A DNA stretch of 64,000 nucleotides from Acanthopleura granulata. Its lineage: Eukaryota; Mollusca; Polyplacophora; Chitonida; Chitonidae. A model generated the notes under the pieces. The model saw only the letters and a list, made by a program, of their open reading frames with translations. It was not told where the DNA came from and made no database searches. This document shows, piece after piece, positions 34,680 through 45,929 of the stretch (its first letter is position 1; each line of letters begins with the position of its first letter). The DNA is taken from positions 24,825,368 through 24,889,367 of the forward strand of contig JABBOT010000005.1 in the NCBI GenBank assembly GCA_016165875.1, written 5' to 3'. A program made the position numbers and the translations under genes.

Positions 34680-36190
34680 TAATTCTCATCTTTGTCTCAA
34701 CATTTTACAATTTTCTTTTTGTTAAAATTAAGTTTCGGTGGCTAGTAACAAATTCAGCCCAGCAAATAATTATAATTCTAATAATAAAGGCCTTTGTTAA
34801 GGCAGTAGCTCAAATTCGTAGCCGTGGAAACAGGTGTCGAATTTTCAACAACATGCTGTACACCATACAAGTATGGGAGCCAAGTTATACTTTGTCCTTT
34901 GCTAAAGTCTTGTGTATTTCTGGAGACGGTAAAGCATGGCAAAGTAAAGAATGCACTACTGGAGATACGCGATTTTCTATAAGCAAAAGACGCGATGTAA
35001 AAGTACAATGTCAAGCGTTAGTTAAACATATCGAAGTGTGTTAGTGTTTTTCTTAACTTTCGAATTCACTAGTTATCGGCCCTGGTTGTCTTCTAGTGCC
35101 TGTTACAGTGTTACTATAAGCTTGAAGACAAAAGAGTTCCTCTCGGTGACTACTGTTCTCTACATAGCCGAGTTGTCAAACCTGCTGTCTGATATGCCTG
35201 CCCTGAACATTAATCCGGTGGTAGGCCTTTCCGCAAGGGGGCCCATTTGATTAATGGTCGTTCCGGTTACGATACGGACGGCCCACCTGTTGCGAGGCAG
35301 ATAGGCCACAGATTTAAATGTGCACGTCTTTTGTGCTTGCTGGTCGGCAACTGTCAGTGGTCAGGATCAGATGAATACAGATAGTCTGAGGTTCCTGGAA
35401 CAGGAATAAATCTTGCCATTTCTGTGGGACGAAACCCACTTTTCTTCACTCGGAAGAAAACCCTGTTGTCACGGCGGCGTGCTGTAACCCTGGTATGCTG
35501 GCCGATAAGACCCGTTCAAATTTTCTACCAAACAAAGAGTGGCAATGTGGATAAGATTTGTGGACAGCTGTTTTCCTGTGGGACCGGGTCCCCAGAAAAA
35601 CTGCCCGAGGAAATCAATGGTAAGGATGTCCAAGCGGCGTGTTAACACAACACAGCCAACACTGAGCCATAGGTATGTTTGTTTAAAGGAGTTAATTCCG
35701 AATAAAGCCTCCAGAGGGCTTGATTTTGACTCCGTTAACTGGTTTTCCCGACACACCGCAGATGAGACTTATTTACTATTACCGGCACGTTCAAACCTAC
35801 AGTCATTTCTTCCCCCAGATTTTATCATTTTTCTCAAAAGGCCCCAATGAATACACAACAGGTCTCACAGTCCAAGTAGAATATGTTGTAGTGGTGTAAA
35901 CATGGGGAAATACCATTTGTTCCGTTGGTATCATGGTACACTGCGGAAAGCCGCCGTGATAAAGGAATTTTCTGCTCATCTGATCATTCGACCTCTGGAA
36001 CCTACGGAGACACATAAGCAAACATTTTTAACTGTTGCTTCTGTAGGCCTACCTACCCTACAAGTATCAAAATGCAATTTACACAACATACCATAGATAT
36101 GTACTGAATCAAAGCTTTCGAATTTCACAACAAAGCACGTCACTCTGACCTTTATTTACTTTTAAGTTTTTTAAAAACCAATAACCAAGA
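34680..36190. other. No supported gene
   Basis: A frame at 35424-35645 reaches a donor-like AATG|GTAAGG near 35621, but it has no acceptor, no recognisable protein, and an opposed frame of equal length. I leave it uncalled. Confidence 0.4.
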
Positions 36191-36192
36191 CT

Positions 36193-36310
36193 TTACTTCA
36201 CTTATATGATGGCGGTCAGTTTTTATGCATGAGTTGAGCAAACCAGAGTGGCCAGAATAAACCACAGACCTACAAACGTTACTGACCAACTTTCCCACAT
36301 GTGGCATGCA
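36193..36310 (-). mobile_element. SINE family 2 fragment
   Basis: TTATATGATGGCGGTCAGTT, GAGCAAACCAGAGTGGCCAG and AATAAACCACAGACCTACAA match the reversed body seen at 58.5 kb and, less closely, at 0.9 kb. It may extend to about 36400, where CACATGGGCC could be the remains of the head. Confidence 0.6.
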
Positions 36311-36560
36311 ACGGCATGCAAACTACATAGGTTGGGAACACGTGGTCTTTAACTATCAGTGCATTGCGAAAATGGCCACATGGGCCTCGGGGACCGAGCA
36401 GACCCATAAAGCCCTAAGAGCAGTGAGAGAGGTAAAATTTACAAAGCCCCTGTCCAAGACTATGTTTGACCGCTCACTTAGCGTGTCCTAGCGACTTAAA
36501 GGCGAACACCTGAAACATTTGGCCATGGCCTGCTCCTATCAGCCTGATATGATTTGTTTG

Positions 36561-36695
36561 TTTTTTTTATTTATTTATTTATTTGATTGGTGTTTTACGT
36601 CGTACTCAAGAATATTTCATTTATACGACGGCGGCATGCATTATTTTGGGAGGAAACCTTACAGAGATCGGGGGAAACCCACAACCGTACGAATA
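36561..36695 (-). mobile_element. SINE family 1, 3' half
   Basis: TTTATTTATTTATTTGATTG, GTGTTTTACGTCGTACTCAA and GAATATTTCATTTATACGAC are the reversed 3' end, followed by GGAGGAAACC. The tRNA head is absent, as expected from 5' truncation. Confidence 0.85.
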
Positions 36696-36995
36696 GTTTT
36701 ATGAAATCCTTACTAATGGCTTGTTCATTCTCATCTCGTCTCATTTCAACCAGAGGTGACAAGCGAATTCTATTTTCTTCCTCACACACAGTATTCAATT
36801 AATTATCTCCTTCACCATTATATTGCTTGACGAAGGCGTATGAACCTATACATATTGTCATGATAAAGTTTGCTTAAGAAAATATGAATTGTCCTGATGA
36901 TTTCTGTGATTTCTCACATTCGTTCACACGATGGTATTGAGTTACGTGATATTTCCCATTGGATGGTATACCTATGTTCCCAGCTTGACTAACGA

Positions 36996-37170
36996 GGAAC
37001 CTTTCCCGCCAAAGGAATTTCCGGTCAGAGTTGTAGTTTATTGTTCATTCCTGCATTTACGATGACATTTTGTGTATAAACTGTTAGCATATTACTCGTG
37101 CAGCGCAAGAGAACAATAGTCAAGTCAGCTTGGTACCGAGGTGCCATTGCGCGGGAAAATGTATCCCATC
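36996..37170 (+). mobile_element. MITE family E, copy 1
   Basis: This is a 175-bp block whose reverse complement recurs at 54116-54286. Shared sections are TTTATTGTTCATTCCTGCAT, CAAGAGAACAATAGTCAAGT and GCCATTGCGCGGGAAAA. The edges are weak inverted repeats: GGAACCTTTCCCGCCAAAGG against GGATACATTTTCCCGCGCAA. No coding capacity. Confidence 0.7.
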
Positions 37171-37179
37171 AAACAATTC

Positions 37180-38240
37180 ATTCATTGTCTCCCCTTATGT
37201 ATAGCTCTTCAGTACAAAAGATGGCAATCATCATTTCCTGATCTGAAACAGATCCACGAAGCCGGGGCCATTGTTTCAAACCGCCCTTTATAGCATTTAA
37301 TCTCTGAATGAAACAAATGATGTATGTTTCTCGACAATCATTGCCTTTACAGATAATGGCGACGCTCCTTTGCAAATGTAAATACAACATTAATGCCAGC
37401 TTATTAGATACACAGTCACAGTAGTTTATATATCTGTGCGTGCCAGCAGCTCTTTGCTGATCGTGCGATATACGTAGTTATGGACATCAACTATTCAAAG
37501 GAAAGGGAGATAATTGGGCAGGCATGTTTGCTTAGTATCACCAACTCGCAGTCGTTATTGTTTGGTTTGCAATCAGCTCACCATGCGACAGTTACTGTAA
37601 CCGTCCTAATAAGACGCTTCTCCTATGATTCAGCACGCCATCTTGGTGTGATTCATGGCCAGGCATAAACCAGACAACGTACTAAATGATTAACTCTGTT
37701 GACTGATGATTCGGACTGATTTTTCCAGCTGTTTGACAGGAAGCCATACTAGTTGTACCTATCTTGCTTTGTGCTTCCGTTGCACTTACTTCTCTGGTAA
37801 TTATGTTCGTTATACTACCTGTTCTGAATATCACAAGTTCTTAATAACGCTTTCCTATTCTCGAGTACAGCGTAAAATACCACTGAAATAAATAAATAAT
37901 ACCACTTTCCTTACTGATATTGACGTCCGACAAATTGCTCCATTTGAAAGTACATGAAGATCTAAGAGTTTTTGGCACATTCGATACGGATGTTTCCAGG
38001 GAAACGTGTTAGAATGAAATGATGATGTAGTAAGAGCCAAAGTCCTGGAGGCCAACGAACCACGGTGTGATGATTCCGGTGATATTCGGTGTTAAAAGGT
38101 CTGCCTGCTCGGAAAAGGCGAGGTAGAGGGCTTTGATGTTACGAGAAGAGGCACGCCAGGAAAATCAATGTGCGTTAAGCATGGCAATGTTAGTACAACT
38201 AGGAGCTCGCCGAAGTAACGTGTATTTATCCAGCTAGTCT
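37180..38240. other. No supported gene; SINE tail remnant at 37855-37900
   Basis: TTCTCGAGTACAGCGTAAAA followed by TACCACTGAAATAAATAAAT is the last 45 bases of a plus-strand SINE family 1 copy. The rest is unique-looking. Confidence 0.55.
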
Positions 38241-38249
38241 AATGCCAGA

Positions 38250-38450
38250 CTAAATCTCCTCCGAAACATCTTCATTACACGTTAGCTGGGTAACTGTTCT
38301 GGAATTCCGTGCCACAGACGCTCGGAGATTCCGGGCAGCACGCCATTCCTCCCCATACCCAGTTATCGGGCTCTTGAATGAACCCTCCCGCGACATCGAC
38401 GCATCGGCCATGGGTGTCATAAACACAGATATAACACTGTCATTTTCCAT
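38250..38450 (-). CDS. Small open frame of coding-like composition, unrecognised
   Basis: A 66-codon minus-strand frame starts ATGG at 38450 and ends in TAG. The peptide is rich in Ser, Arg, Glu and Val and low in the Cys, Leu and Phe that dominate chance frames here, and the DNA is locally GC-richer. The -3 base is T, so the start is weak, and no TATA box or polyadenylation signal is at hand. No family is recognised. It may be one exon of a longer gene, a small protein or chance. Confidence 0.15.
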   Translation of the reverse strand: MENDSVISVFMTPMADASMSREGSFKSPITGYGEEWRAARNLRASVARNSRTVTQLTCNEDVSEEI

Positions 38451-38459
38451 CGATTTCAG

Positions 38460-41400
38460 CTAACAATGTAAATAAAAATCTGATTTTCCATTATCGATTC
38501 GGGAAGTGTATAGCTAAACCTTTCCAGACATAAAGAGTCCACTATTACATCATTATACTTGACGTGTTCGTGTCATTTGACTGATATCCCTTTATGTGGG
38601 TTTGCTGAGTGTTATAGCTGCACTTCAACCCTAGTATTCGTACCATGTCATCCTTAAAGTTTACCACAGTAGTTGATATAATCTCATCAAAAGTGATAAT
38701 TTGTCACGAAGGTAATCGGGTACATTTTCCGGCAGAATGTCCGGCTAGACCATTACTCTCTTGTTACATATCAGCACCACCTCACCACTTAAGGCGGGAA
38801 AGATTCCAGCTGATTCCAAAGCGGGTTTTTTCTGCGCACCTTATGAACCATATATGTGAAATTCAAATGCAGCTGTTTTCTTTGTTATGTTACGATCGGA
38901 GCCATCGCTGACTCTCGTTACTCAGGCCTAAATTAAACGCCTTACCTGTCCGGTGATGATCTAGAAGGTCAGTGGTTTCCTTTGGTTTCCTCTTTCCATA
39001 AAACCGACTGCTGTCATAGAAGGGAGGCATAAATGGATATACCTTTCAACAAAAATTAAATAATCAAAAACAAATTCTCTGAATTTACTTATTTCATTCA
39101 GCCGAGAGTACCAGGTTTTCACCACATGTTGTCATGGATGTTAGCTCAAGTGCTCACTTTCGGAATGTTCATTCTGACATATTTTCCGCCTTCGTATAAG
39201 TGAAATATTCTTGAGTAGGAAGTTAAACAATAAGCATTCATGCATTCATTCTGACATATTTTATAATCCGAAGTATGAAATTTTTACATCTTTGTTATCT
39301 TGAAACATTGAATCTATGTCTTGTCTGTAAATGAAAATTTCTTGAATACAGCGTTTGGCAATAATCATTTAATAATAATTCATTCAATTAGACATGGTTG
39401 CATGCGCACGTTTATGCATTAACAAACTGTTGTGTACCATTTGACAATCCTAAATAAATTATAAATTGTTTTATGTAATGGGGTGAACGAAAACTGTTAA
39501 ATAAATCTTAATTAAATCAAAACAGACACTTCGCCTATAGCTGCTTTAGCGATATACGTAGTGTCTGCCTTGGTTTAATGAAGGTGATAAAAAGTATCTT
39601 TAAATAGAAACCCGGATATCTAGCCTCAAGCCCAGGTATTTTTAGATTTTAAAAATTTAATCAAATTCACCTAAATCAAATTAGTTTACACGATCCAGAT
39701 ATGTAGGTCATCAAAATGTACTCGCGTTGATTTTATTGCATCACATGACATGGACTTAAAGACTATGTCTATGCCTGTCTGATCCCAATGCTAAGGGCTG
39801 ATGATATACCCGTGTTACGTGGTATATACTCCAGCACTATTGGTGGAGAACAGACCCCTTGAAACGCGCCTCTGATCATTGGCTGGAGACGGACTAGTCA
39901 TATGGAGCCGTATTTGGTCACAGGTCCAACTTTCGTTACGATGTCGCCACTGCCCGGTTCATCGAGTACAGACCTCTTGTGTTCTTCTCATTTCATTTAA
40001 TGATTGCATCTTTTGCGTTATTAACCCGAACCTTAGTAAAGCCTTCTGCATGATAATTAATATTTTCCAGTTTCCCCCGGCTTTTCAGATTGCCACGAGG
40101 ATGTCGTATTTGATTTATACGTTACGTCTGTTAGGCGAAATTTAAGTTTTTTCTGCCAAGGAGTAAAAAATCGACAGCACAAAGAAGTCAAAGAAGTGTA
40201 TAATTCAAATTTTGTTCGCACGTTAAATCGTGTAACCCTTAATCTTTTGGATGGACCCCGAGGCTGAGACTATTATAGCAGTAGACAGTACCTCTGTGCG
40301 GAGATCAGGCAGGATACTACGATCGCCAAAATGGGTTTCTGGACTCTTTGCAACCTCGGCGTGTTACAAATGGTAATCGAAAAGGTCATTGAATACAGCG
40401 ACGCCGTGTAATGAGAAGAAACTTTTATTCATAAATGGATATTCTATACCCCGAATTGTTCATAATCGATTTTGTCTGAATAACTTTACGATGGGTTGAA
40501 TTATATGTGACCTGAAATCTGCAGACATCAGCAACCAGTGACTCTGACAAAAGGCGCCGTGTTCGGAAATGTCGGACGGGATTACAGCTGCAGGCAACAA
40601 TTGGTAGATTCCGACTAACGTCATCATTCATCCGAGCATTAATGTCTGCTGAAGTATTGAATTCTACAGCGGCTCAGGAATTAAACTGATTTTTCTTTCC
40701 ATCGGTAAAGAAATTTTCGTGACAACTTAGGACCTTTTGCGGTTTCTCCCTAGGTTGCATTGCCAGGAACGTAGAGGTCCGTTTATTGAGGCGACTTGGT
40801 TGTTTTCTCTAACTACGAATGACATTATTCTTATACATCAATGGAAGCAGTGTATAAGCGACATAAAACGAGTTAAACAAGTTCTTATTTTAATTGGGAC
40901 ATTCTTCATCGTCTCTGTTCAATTTATGTATGTCGGTTGACTTTAAGACATTTAGTTTTTGCTAGGATTTCTCACACATGCGATGGGGTCAATATCAAAT
41001 TGTCATGCGTGATGTTATAGCTTCCATTCAGTGCAGTCGTAAGATGTCGTTGTTGTTTTTGTTGGTATTGTTTGTATCCTCCATGGCTGTTTATTTGTCG
41101 CCTTCTCGGACTGTAAAAAATCCGAGCTATTGCTTATTCAAATGGCCGGTTTTGATATCTAGCTATTAAATGAGCATCTATTGAAAGGGAGCAATGTCCT
41201 ATCCAACGATGGTTCGTGTAGCAAAGAAATGGGTGAACACAGGTTCGCACTGTTTTAAGAATAAAATCACACAACCCAAGTCAGGCGTTTCAGAGTGAAC
41301 TGAACGGTCCCTGGCTTCGGATGTTTTTTGGTAAATTTCTGTCTCAGCCCCTCCCTCCAAAGTACTATACCATGTACGCATGCGTGAGGCTTGAGATGTA

Positions 41401-41805
41401 ATTCTGAACCAGATTCCTACCTGACACTTTTAAAGTGTAGGCATACTTTTAACTTTATCTCTCACCATTTAGCATATAGGACATTTGGACAGTTCCTCTA
41501 CAAGAAAACACTATCCATCAAATGAGATACAATAAAAAGTCAAGTTCTTTCAAACATGCGTGAAGATACTGGTTCTAATTTGTGTATTGAAATCATGGGC
41601 CAGTTGATAAACACATGAAAATGACATGTACTTGAGGAAAGTGGTAATTTTCTCGGAAAAAGACTGGGATTCGAACTCTCAAAACGGTAACGCTATCAAA
41701 TAAAAATTAAGTAATATTGAATGCATAATTAATGGACTGATTGGCGATATTAGCATGTATATGAGATGAGCCGTTTTAGGCAGTCGACAGAATCTTTTCG
41801 GCCTT
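38460..41805. other. No supported gene; one SINE relic
   Basis: CGTATAAGTGAAATATTCTT followed by GAGTAGGAAGTTAAACA, at 39191-39235, is a fragment of the plus-strand SINE 3' end. Sequence from 39240 to 39760 is notably AT-rich. No protein is recognised. Confidence 0.45.
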
Positions 41806-41812
41806 ATACCTC

Positions 41813-41827
41813 AGGTCAAACTGACCT
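41813..41827. promoter_or_regulatory. Consensus IR3 nuclear-receptor motif (estrogen-response-element type)
   Basis: AGGTCAAACTGACCT is two perfect AGGTCA half-sites, inverted with a 3-base spacer, which is the canonical estrogen-response element. It lies inside a longer near-palindrome, CCTCAGGTCAAACTGACCTC followed by AGG. Whether it is bound cannot be seen from sequence; such a 12-base match occurs by chance about once in 17 Mb. Confidence 0.45.
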
Positions 41828-41985
41828 CAGGTTTGGGTAATTGCTTATAGCCTGTACTTTCGTATAGATATCCCATCGCATCACATGGAAGATGATAGCT
41901 AAGATAGAAATCTAGTCAATTTCAATGTTCATCATCTGAAAGCAAAGTTATGTGATGTGATCTTCTTTTTTTCTTTCCCTCTCAG

Positions 41986-42200
41986 CCTGTGATACCAATT
42001 GTGCAATTTGAAAAGCGGGTCACATTGGCTGCCCTTGTGGAGTCTGGCGGAGAACACGGCTGGAGGGAATTGGAGAGCGCCGAGCAGAGGCTCGCTCGGA
42101 GAGGCTCGAATCAATGGCAAAGACTTATCCGCCTAATATAGCCCTCGTTGTTTTGGCATCTGTCACTCCGCAGGATAATCAGCCAGACAAATAAAGTTTG
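41986..42200 (+). CDS. Possible 3'-terminal exon, unrecognised protein
   Basis: A strong acceptor (TTTTTTTCTTTCCCTCTCAG) ends at 41985. The frame beginning at the first exon base is open for 51 codons to TAG at 42139-42141. It encodes a charged peptide with Glu/Arg-rich and Leu-rich stretches in GC-richer DNA. AATAAA follows at 42189-42194, so a 3' untranslated region of about 70 bases is possible. No upstream exon was identified and the protein is unknown. A minus-strand frame of 62 codons overlaps it. Chance remains quite possible. Confidence 0.2.
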
Positions 42201-42204
42201 CCCA

Positions 42205-42740
42205 AGTTGTATCAGCGTCAATTTCAAATCCTCACCAGTCGTGCTATGAAAGGTTACTTTGTAATAAATAGCCCACCTCATCTCTCTATAGCGACAGTTC
42301 ATCGAGTATCCATGGACGATAAATTGAGCCTTTCCGCTTGGTCAGTATAAAATAAGGCTCAAATCGGCAGAGAAAAACACGACATTTTGTTTATCGATCC
42401 CCCAAAAGGCTAACTTGTAATGTAAATTATTTCAAGTTTTCCATTAATATGTCAGCGTTTAGGTTATTGAAATCATCTAAGATTACTCCAGTTGGATGAT
42501 AGTATGTATGTGGGTCATAACCTGAAGGTAGCTCTAAAGCTGCCGTCATCGATAGAGATACACTGTTAGATAGCCTGACGAAAGTGGAATCATGACAGCG
42601 TTATGGTTTCTTATCGTGTATCCTGTTAAAGGCCAGGGCACCGTACGATTGCCAGTTTGATCGTCTTCAGATTTTAGAGTTGGCAACCTTGCAGTTTCCC
42701 TGGATTTGTGCTGACCGTAAGGGAATTTGTCAAATAATGA
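42205..42740. other. No supported gene; isolated TATA-like motif
   Basis: TATAAAATA at 42346-42354 has no CCAAT box or recognisable gene nearby. Confidence 0.4.
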
Positions 42741-42744
42741 GTAA

Positions 42745-43055
42745 ATGGTGCCAGTGTATTCTGACGAGAAGGAGCGTCATGTCTGATGGCAGTATATTGT
42801 TATCCGATGGAGAGCCATGTCTGGTGTCATTATACCATGACAAGATGGAGCGCCATATCCGGTATCATTATACTGTGTCTAGACAGAGCGTCAGTATACT
42901 GTGACCAGATGAAGCGCCATGCCTGGTATCAGAATGCTGTGAAGACATAGAGCGTCATGTCAGGTGTCGGTATACTGTGGCGAAATGGAGCGCCTTGTCT
43001 GGTGGCAGTATTATGTTACCTGGTGAAGAATTATGTCTGGTGTCGCCTGCACGGC
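42745..43055 (+). repeat. 38-bp minisatellite, about 8 units
   Basis: Units have the form GATGGAGCGCCATGTCTGGT, then GTCAGTATACTGTGAC. Anchors GAGCGYC are found near 42772, 42811, 42848, 42886, 42912, 42950 and 42988, with a degenerate one at 43025. One unit is shortened by about 12 bases. Frames inside are repeat translations. Confidence 0.9.
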
Positions 43056-43059
43056 GCTC

Positions 43060-44385
43060 CAGTGAGGTATCCGTGTCACTATGCCATGATTGGCACCGGT
43101 CGACTAAATATACAAATCGTCTGACGTGGTGCTGGAATCGTTTACAGAAATCAATCTCACAGTGAATAAAATACAAATATCCGAGAATTTAGGTTGTAAT
43201 TGCGATTGTTATCTAACCTTGACGTTAGCTTCAACAATGTTATGCAATTAATGAAATTGTGTGGGCCTGTGCTTCAACATGCTACGAGCTTCCAACAGTC
43301 CGTATGGTGGTGTAAAGCAGTATTATTTCCCAAATTTTATTCCAAAGTGTTACTTAGTTTATTTGCAGTTAACGTCGGGCATTCGATACGTCGATTTTCG
43401 GTGCTGTCCGAAACAGAGATTCCAATTAAGAGAAATCATTAATTAACGTGGCCATTAATAGAACTCTCGAGATAATTTGATTTTTCGTGATTCCTTTTCC
43501 TGTCTGTACACTGGGAAATGCGATGTGTTCTGTGTGGGCATTTTGCCAACTTTTACTGGGCCCACAGTCCCACTACCTTGATTACTTTGAACATCTGCTC
43601 GGCTGAAATTGGCTAATGTCGATGAGAGTAGTCCCCCTTGAGTCATGCACTGGCCTCATTCGGAGCATGATGGGTTGATCGATTCACCGCGTGGGTGTTC
43701 ATCATACAACCCAGATAGGCATTGATTTTAATCTACTAAAATCTTACCAACTGAGGGTATGAAGCAGTTTATGTGCTAAACTGCACGTTACTGGCTGAAA
43801 ACGAACGGCTTTCGTGAAAACAATTCGCTTTTGGCAACATGACAGGGCTCGATTTGGCGAAGTATGTGATGTCTGAGCGGAGGAATTCTGAATTCTTCAA
43901 GATAGGCTGACAGGGTGGATCTTGGGTGTCTTGAAATATTTTTTTAACAAAAGGTATTTAATTTTTGGAATTCAGGGTTTCACCTCCATTACTTAAACCG
44001 ACTTAACAGGAATTATTGTTTATTCTGCTATCTAAGTTATTATTTACTTCTCATCAGGGAGGTCTTTTTTGCATCGGTTAATATTCAGTCTTAGCTTTCA
44101 TCAGTTACTCTTGTATTTTTAGCAGCTAATCCAGAATTTCTAGCATTTTACAACTGTGTCTAATTCTGTGTAACCAGGGCTTATGAGTTGTATCTACATC
44201 GTGTTGAATAAAATCACCACTGTGGATACATGCACAACTGATAAGCTTATTTCCGATTACCGACAAATTAGAATCAAGCAAACTAGAACACGACTGAGAT
44301 ATAGTGATAAAAAGCATTCTACGTTGCTTTTTTTTTGGCCTGACTGGGTATTGATGGCTGTTTCTCTTTCCATGACACCTTCCAA
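43060..44385. other. No supported gene
   Basis: Short unrecognised frames only. A T-run with TTTTTTTTGGCC is at about 44330. Confidence 0.4.
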
Positions 44386-44389
44386 ATTT

Positions 44390-44555
44390 CTTACTTTATA
44401 TTGTTTGTTAGTTCTTTGGTGGCAATTCTAAGTGAGGACGTTTTTTTGAAATTGGCCTTTCGATTACTACCTAAAATTTCTGTCACGGTTATATACCCAT
44501 TCGTAAGTCGAAAAGCCTGTCGCGACGCCTACTTAGCTCTAATTAATCAACACAA
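44390..44555 (+). repeat. Dispersed repeat family J, copy 2
   Basis: TTAGTTCTTTGGTGG, ATTGGCCTTTCGATTACTAC, GCGACGCCTACTTAG and TAATCAACACAATG parallel 32900-33062 in the same orientation and order. The frame at 44401-44622 partly overlaps it. Confidence 0.5.
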
Positions 44556-44559
44556 TGTC

Positions 44560-45350
44560 TACTGCAACAGACCCTCGGAGGGTCTTCCAACAAGATCTAA
44601 AAACAGCCGACGTAGCACTTAGGATGGAAGTTACTTACTGTACACATGGTAGGTACCAACTCTCTTTAATCTGGATAATCATTTGAGGAGCCGTGTTCAG
44701 AGGCGGAATTACAAGGAGGAGCATGGCTTATGATTAACCCTTGGTTGAGTGACAGGGAGCAGAGAATGTTATTTCACATTAATACAAACAATCAGAGCGC
44801 GAATGTGATCAGAAATTTGTCCCATATGTAATAAATTCTACCGAAGGCTAATTCGATCCAGAATCGGGTAGAAGGAATTCTCATTAATGCTTGGTAGGAG
44901 ACAAAAGCTTTGGGACAAACCGCTTTCTCACAGGTCGTGTATTTATTTCACATATAATTTATGTTTTCGAAAGTGAGTAGGTGTTTAACTCTGAAGTCAT
45001 TCTGAGGTGCAAAGTACTGGATCAATTTCAAAGGCGACGCCAAGATAACTGTACCAATTTTGCAGTCAAAAGAAAAATGTTACAACTAAAGATGCCAAAG
45101 ATGTATAAATTATCCATACATTTCCTCCCACATGACATGATGCCTTATACTACTGGAAGTGATCTAGTAAATGGCACGCGTTTGTAGGAGAGCCCTGATT
45201 CTTATTTAGCCTGTTGATAAATCAGGTGGGTATGGACCCAACAAAGAGGCCCTATGCAGGTATTCCAGCAGTGTGCCAGTGGCCCGCGTGTGGCCCGTCT
45301 ATGTTGTGTCAGTGGAATGGTTGTTGTCACGCACAGCATTTTTATATCCA
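44560..45350. other. No supported gene
   Basis: Unique-looking. The segment 45230-45350 is GC-richer and has many short frames because it adjoins the SINE. Confidence 0.4.
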
Positions 45351-45355
45351 CAAGC

Positions 45356-45517
45356 CCCCACCGTATGTGTGGGAAGGTCCGCCAGCTACCTGGGGATGGT
45401 CGTGGGTTTCCCCCCGGGCTCTGCCCTGTTTTCTCCCACCATAATGTTGGTCGCCGATGTATAGGTGAAATATTCTTGAGTGCGGCGTAAAACACCTATC
45501 AAATAAATAAATAAATA
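45356..45517 (+). mobile_element. SINE family 1, 5'-truncated copy
   Basis: CCGTATGTGTGGGAAGGTCC, GGGCTCTGCCCTGTTTTCTC, CCACCATAATGTTGG and GTGAAATATTCTTGAGTGCG lead to GGCGTAAAACACCTATCAAA and a TAAA tail. The tRNA head is missing. Confidence 0.85.
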
Positions 45518-45847
45518 CATCCACAAACTACTAGTATAACTGTACACCTTCAGCAGACGATGGTTCGGGTAAACATTCTGAGTGTCTCGTCTCATCGAGA
45601 TACACTCCGAGTACTTATCGAGATACATTACACAGCTGTAAAGACGTCAACGTTCAGTCTACCACGCTTCGTTTCATTTTTCATACCCGCGAAAGTCAAG
45701 AGAAACGTTACATACATTACTTATACATATCAGTTAAAAGGCAAAAGCAACTTTACCAAAGTGGGGCAACATACCCTAAAACATATTAAGGGAAAATTTA
45801 TTGAAGCCAGGTAATAACGTCAAGATACATATAACAGATGAGATATT

Positions 45848-45925
45848 TTCATTGGTGTTTTACATCCTACTCATGAATGATTCACTTATGTGATGACGAT
45901 CAGCATTATGGTGGGAGTTAAAAAT
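45848..45925 (-). mobile_element. SINE family 1, 3' fragment
   Basis: CATTGGTGTTTTACATCCTA, CTCATGAATGATTCACTTAT and CAGCATTATGGTGGGAG match the reversed 3' end with several changes. Confidence 0.65.
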
Positions 45926-45929
45926 TTCA

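Noticed and set aside
35424..35645. Frame reaching a GTAAGG donor
   Set aside because: An opposed frame of similar length, no acceptor and no recognisable protein.
42346..42354. TATAAAATA as a promoter
   Set aside because: An isolated motif without CCAAT, GC box or downstream exon; listed only as a remark.
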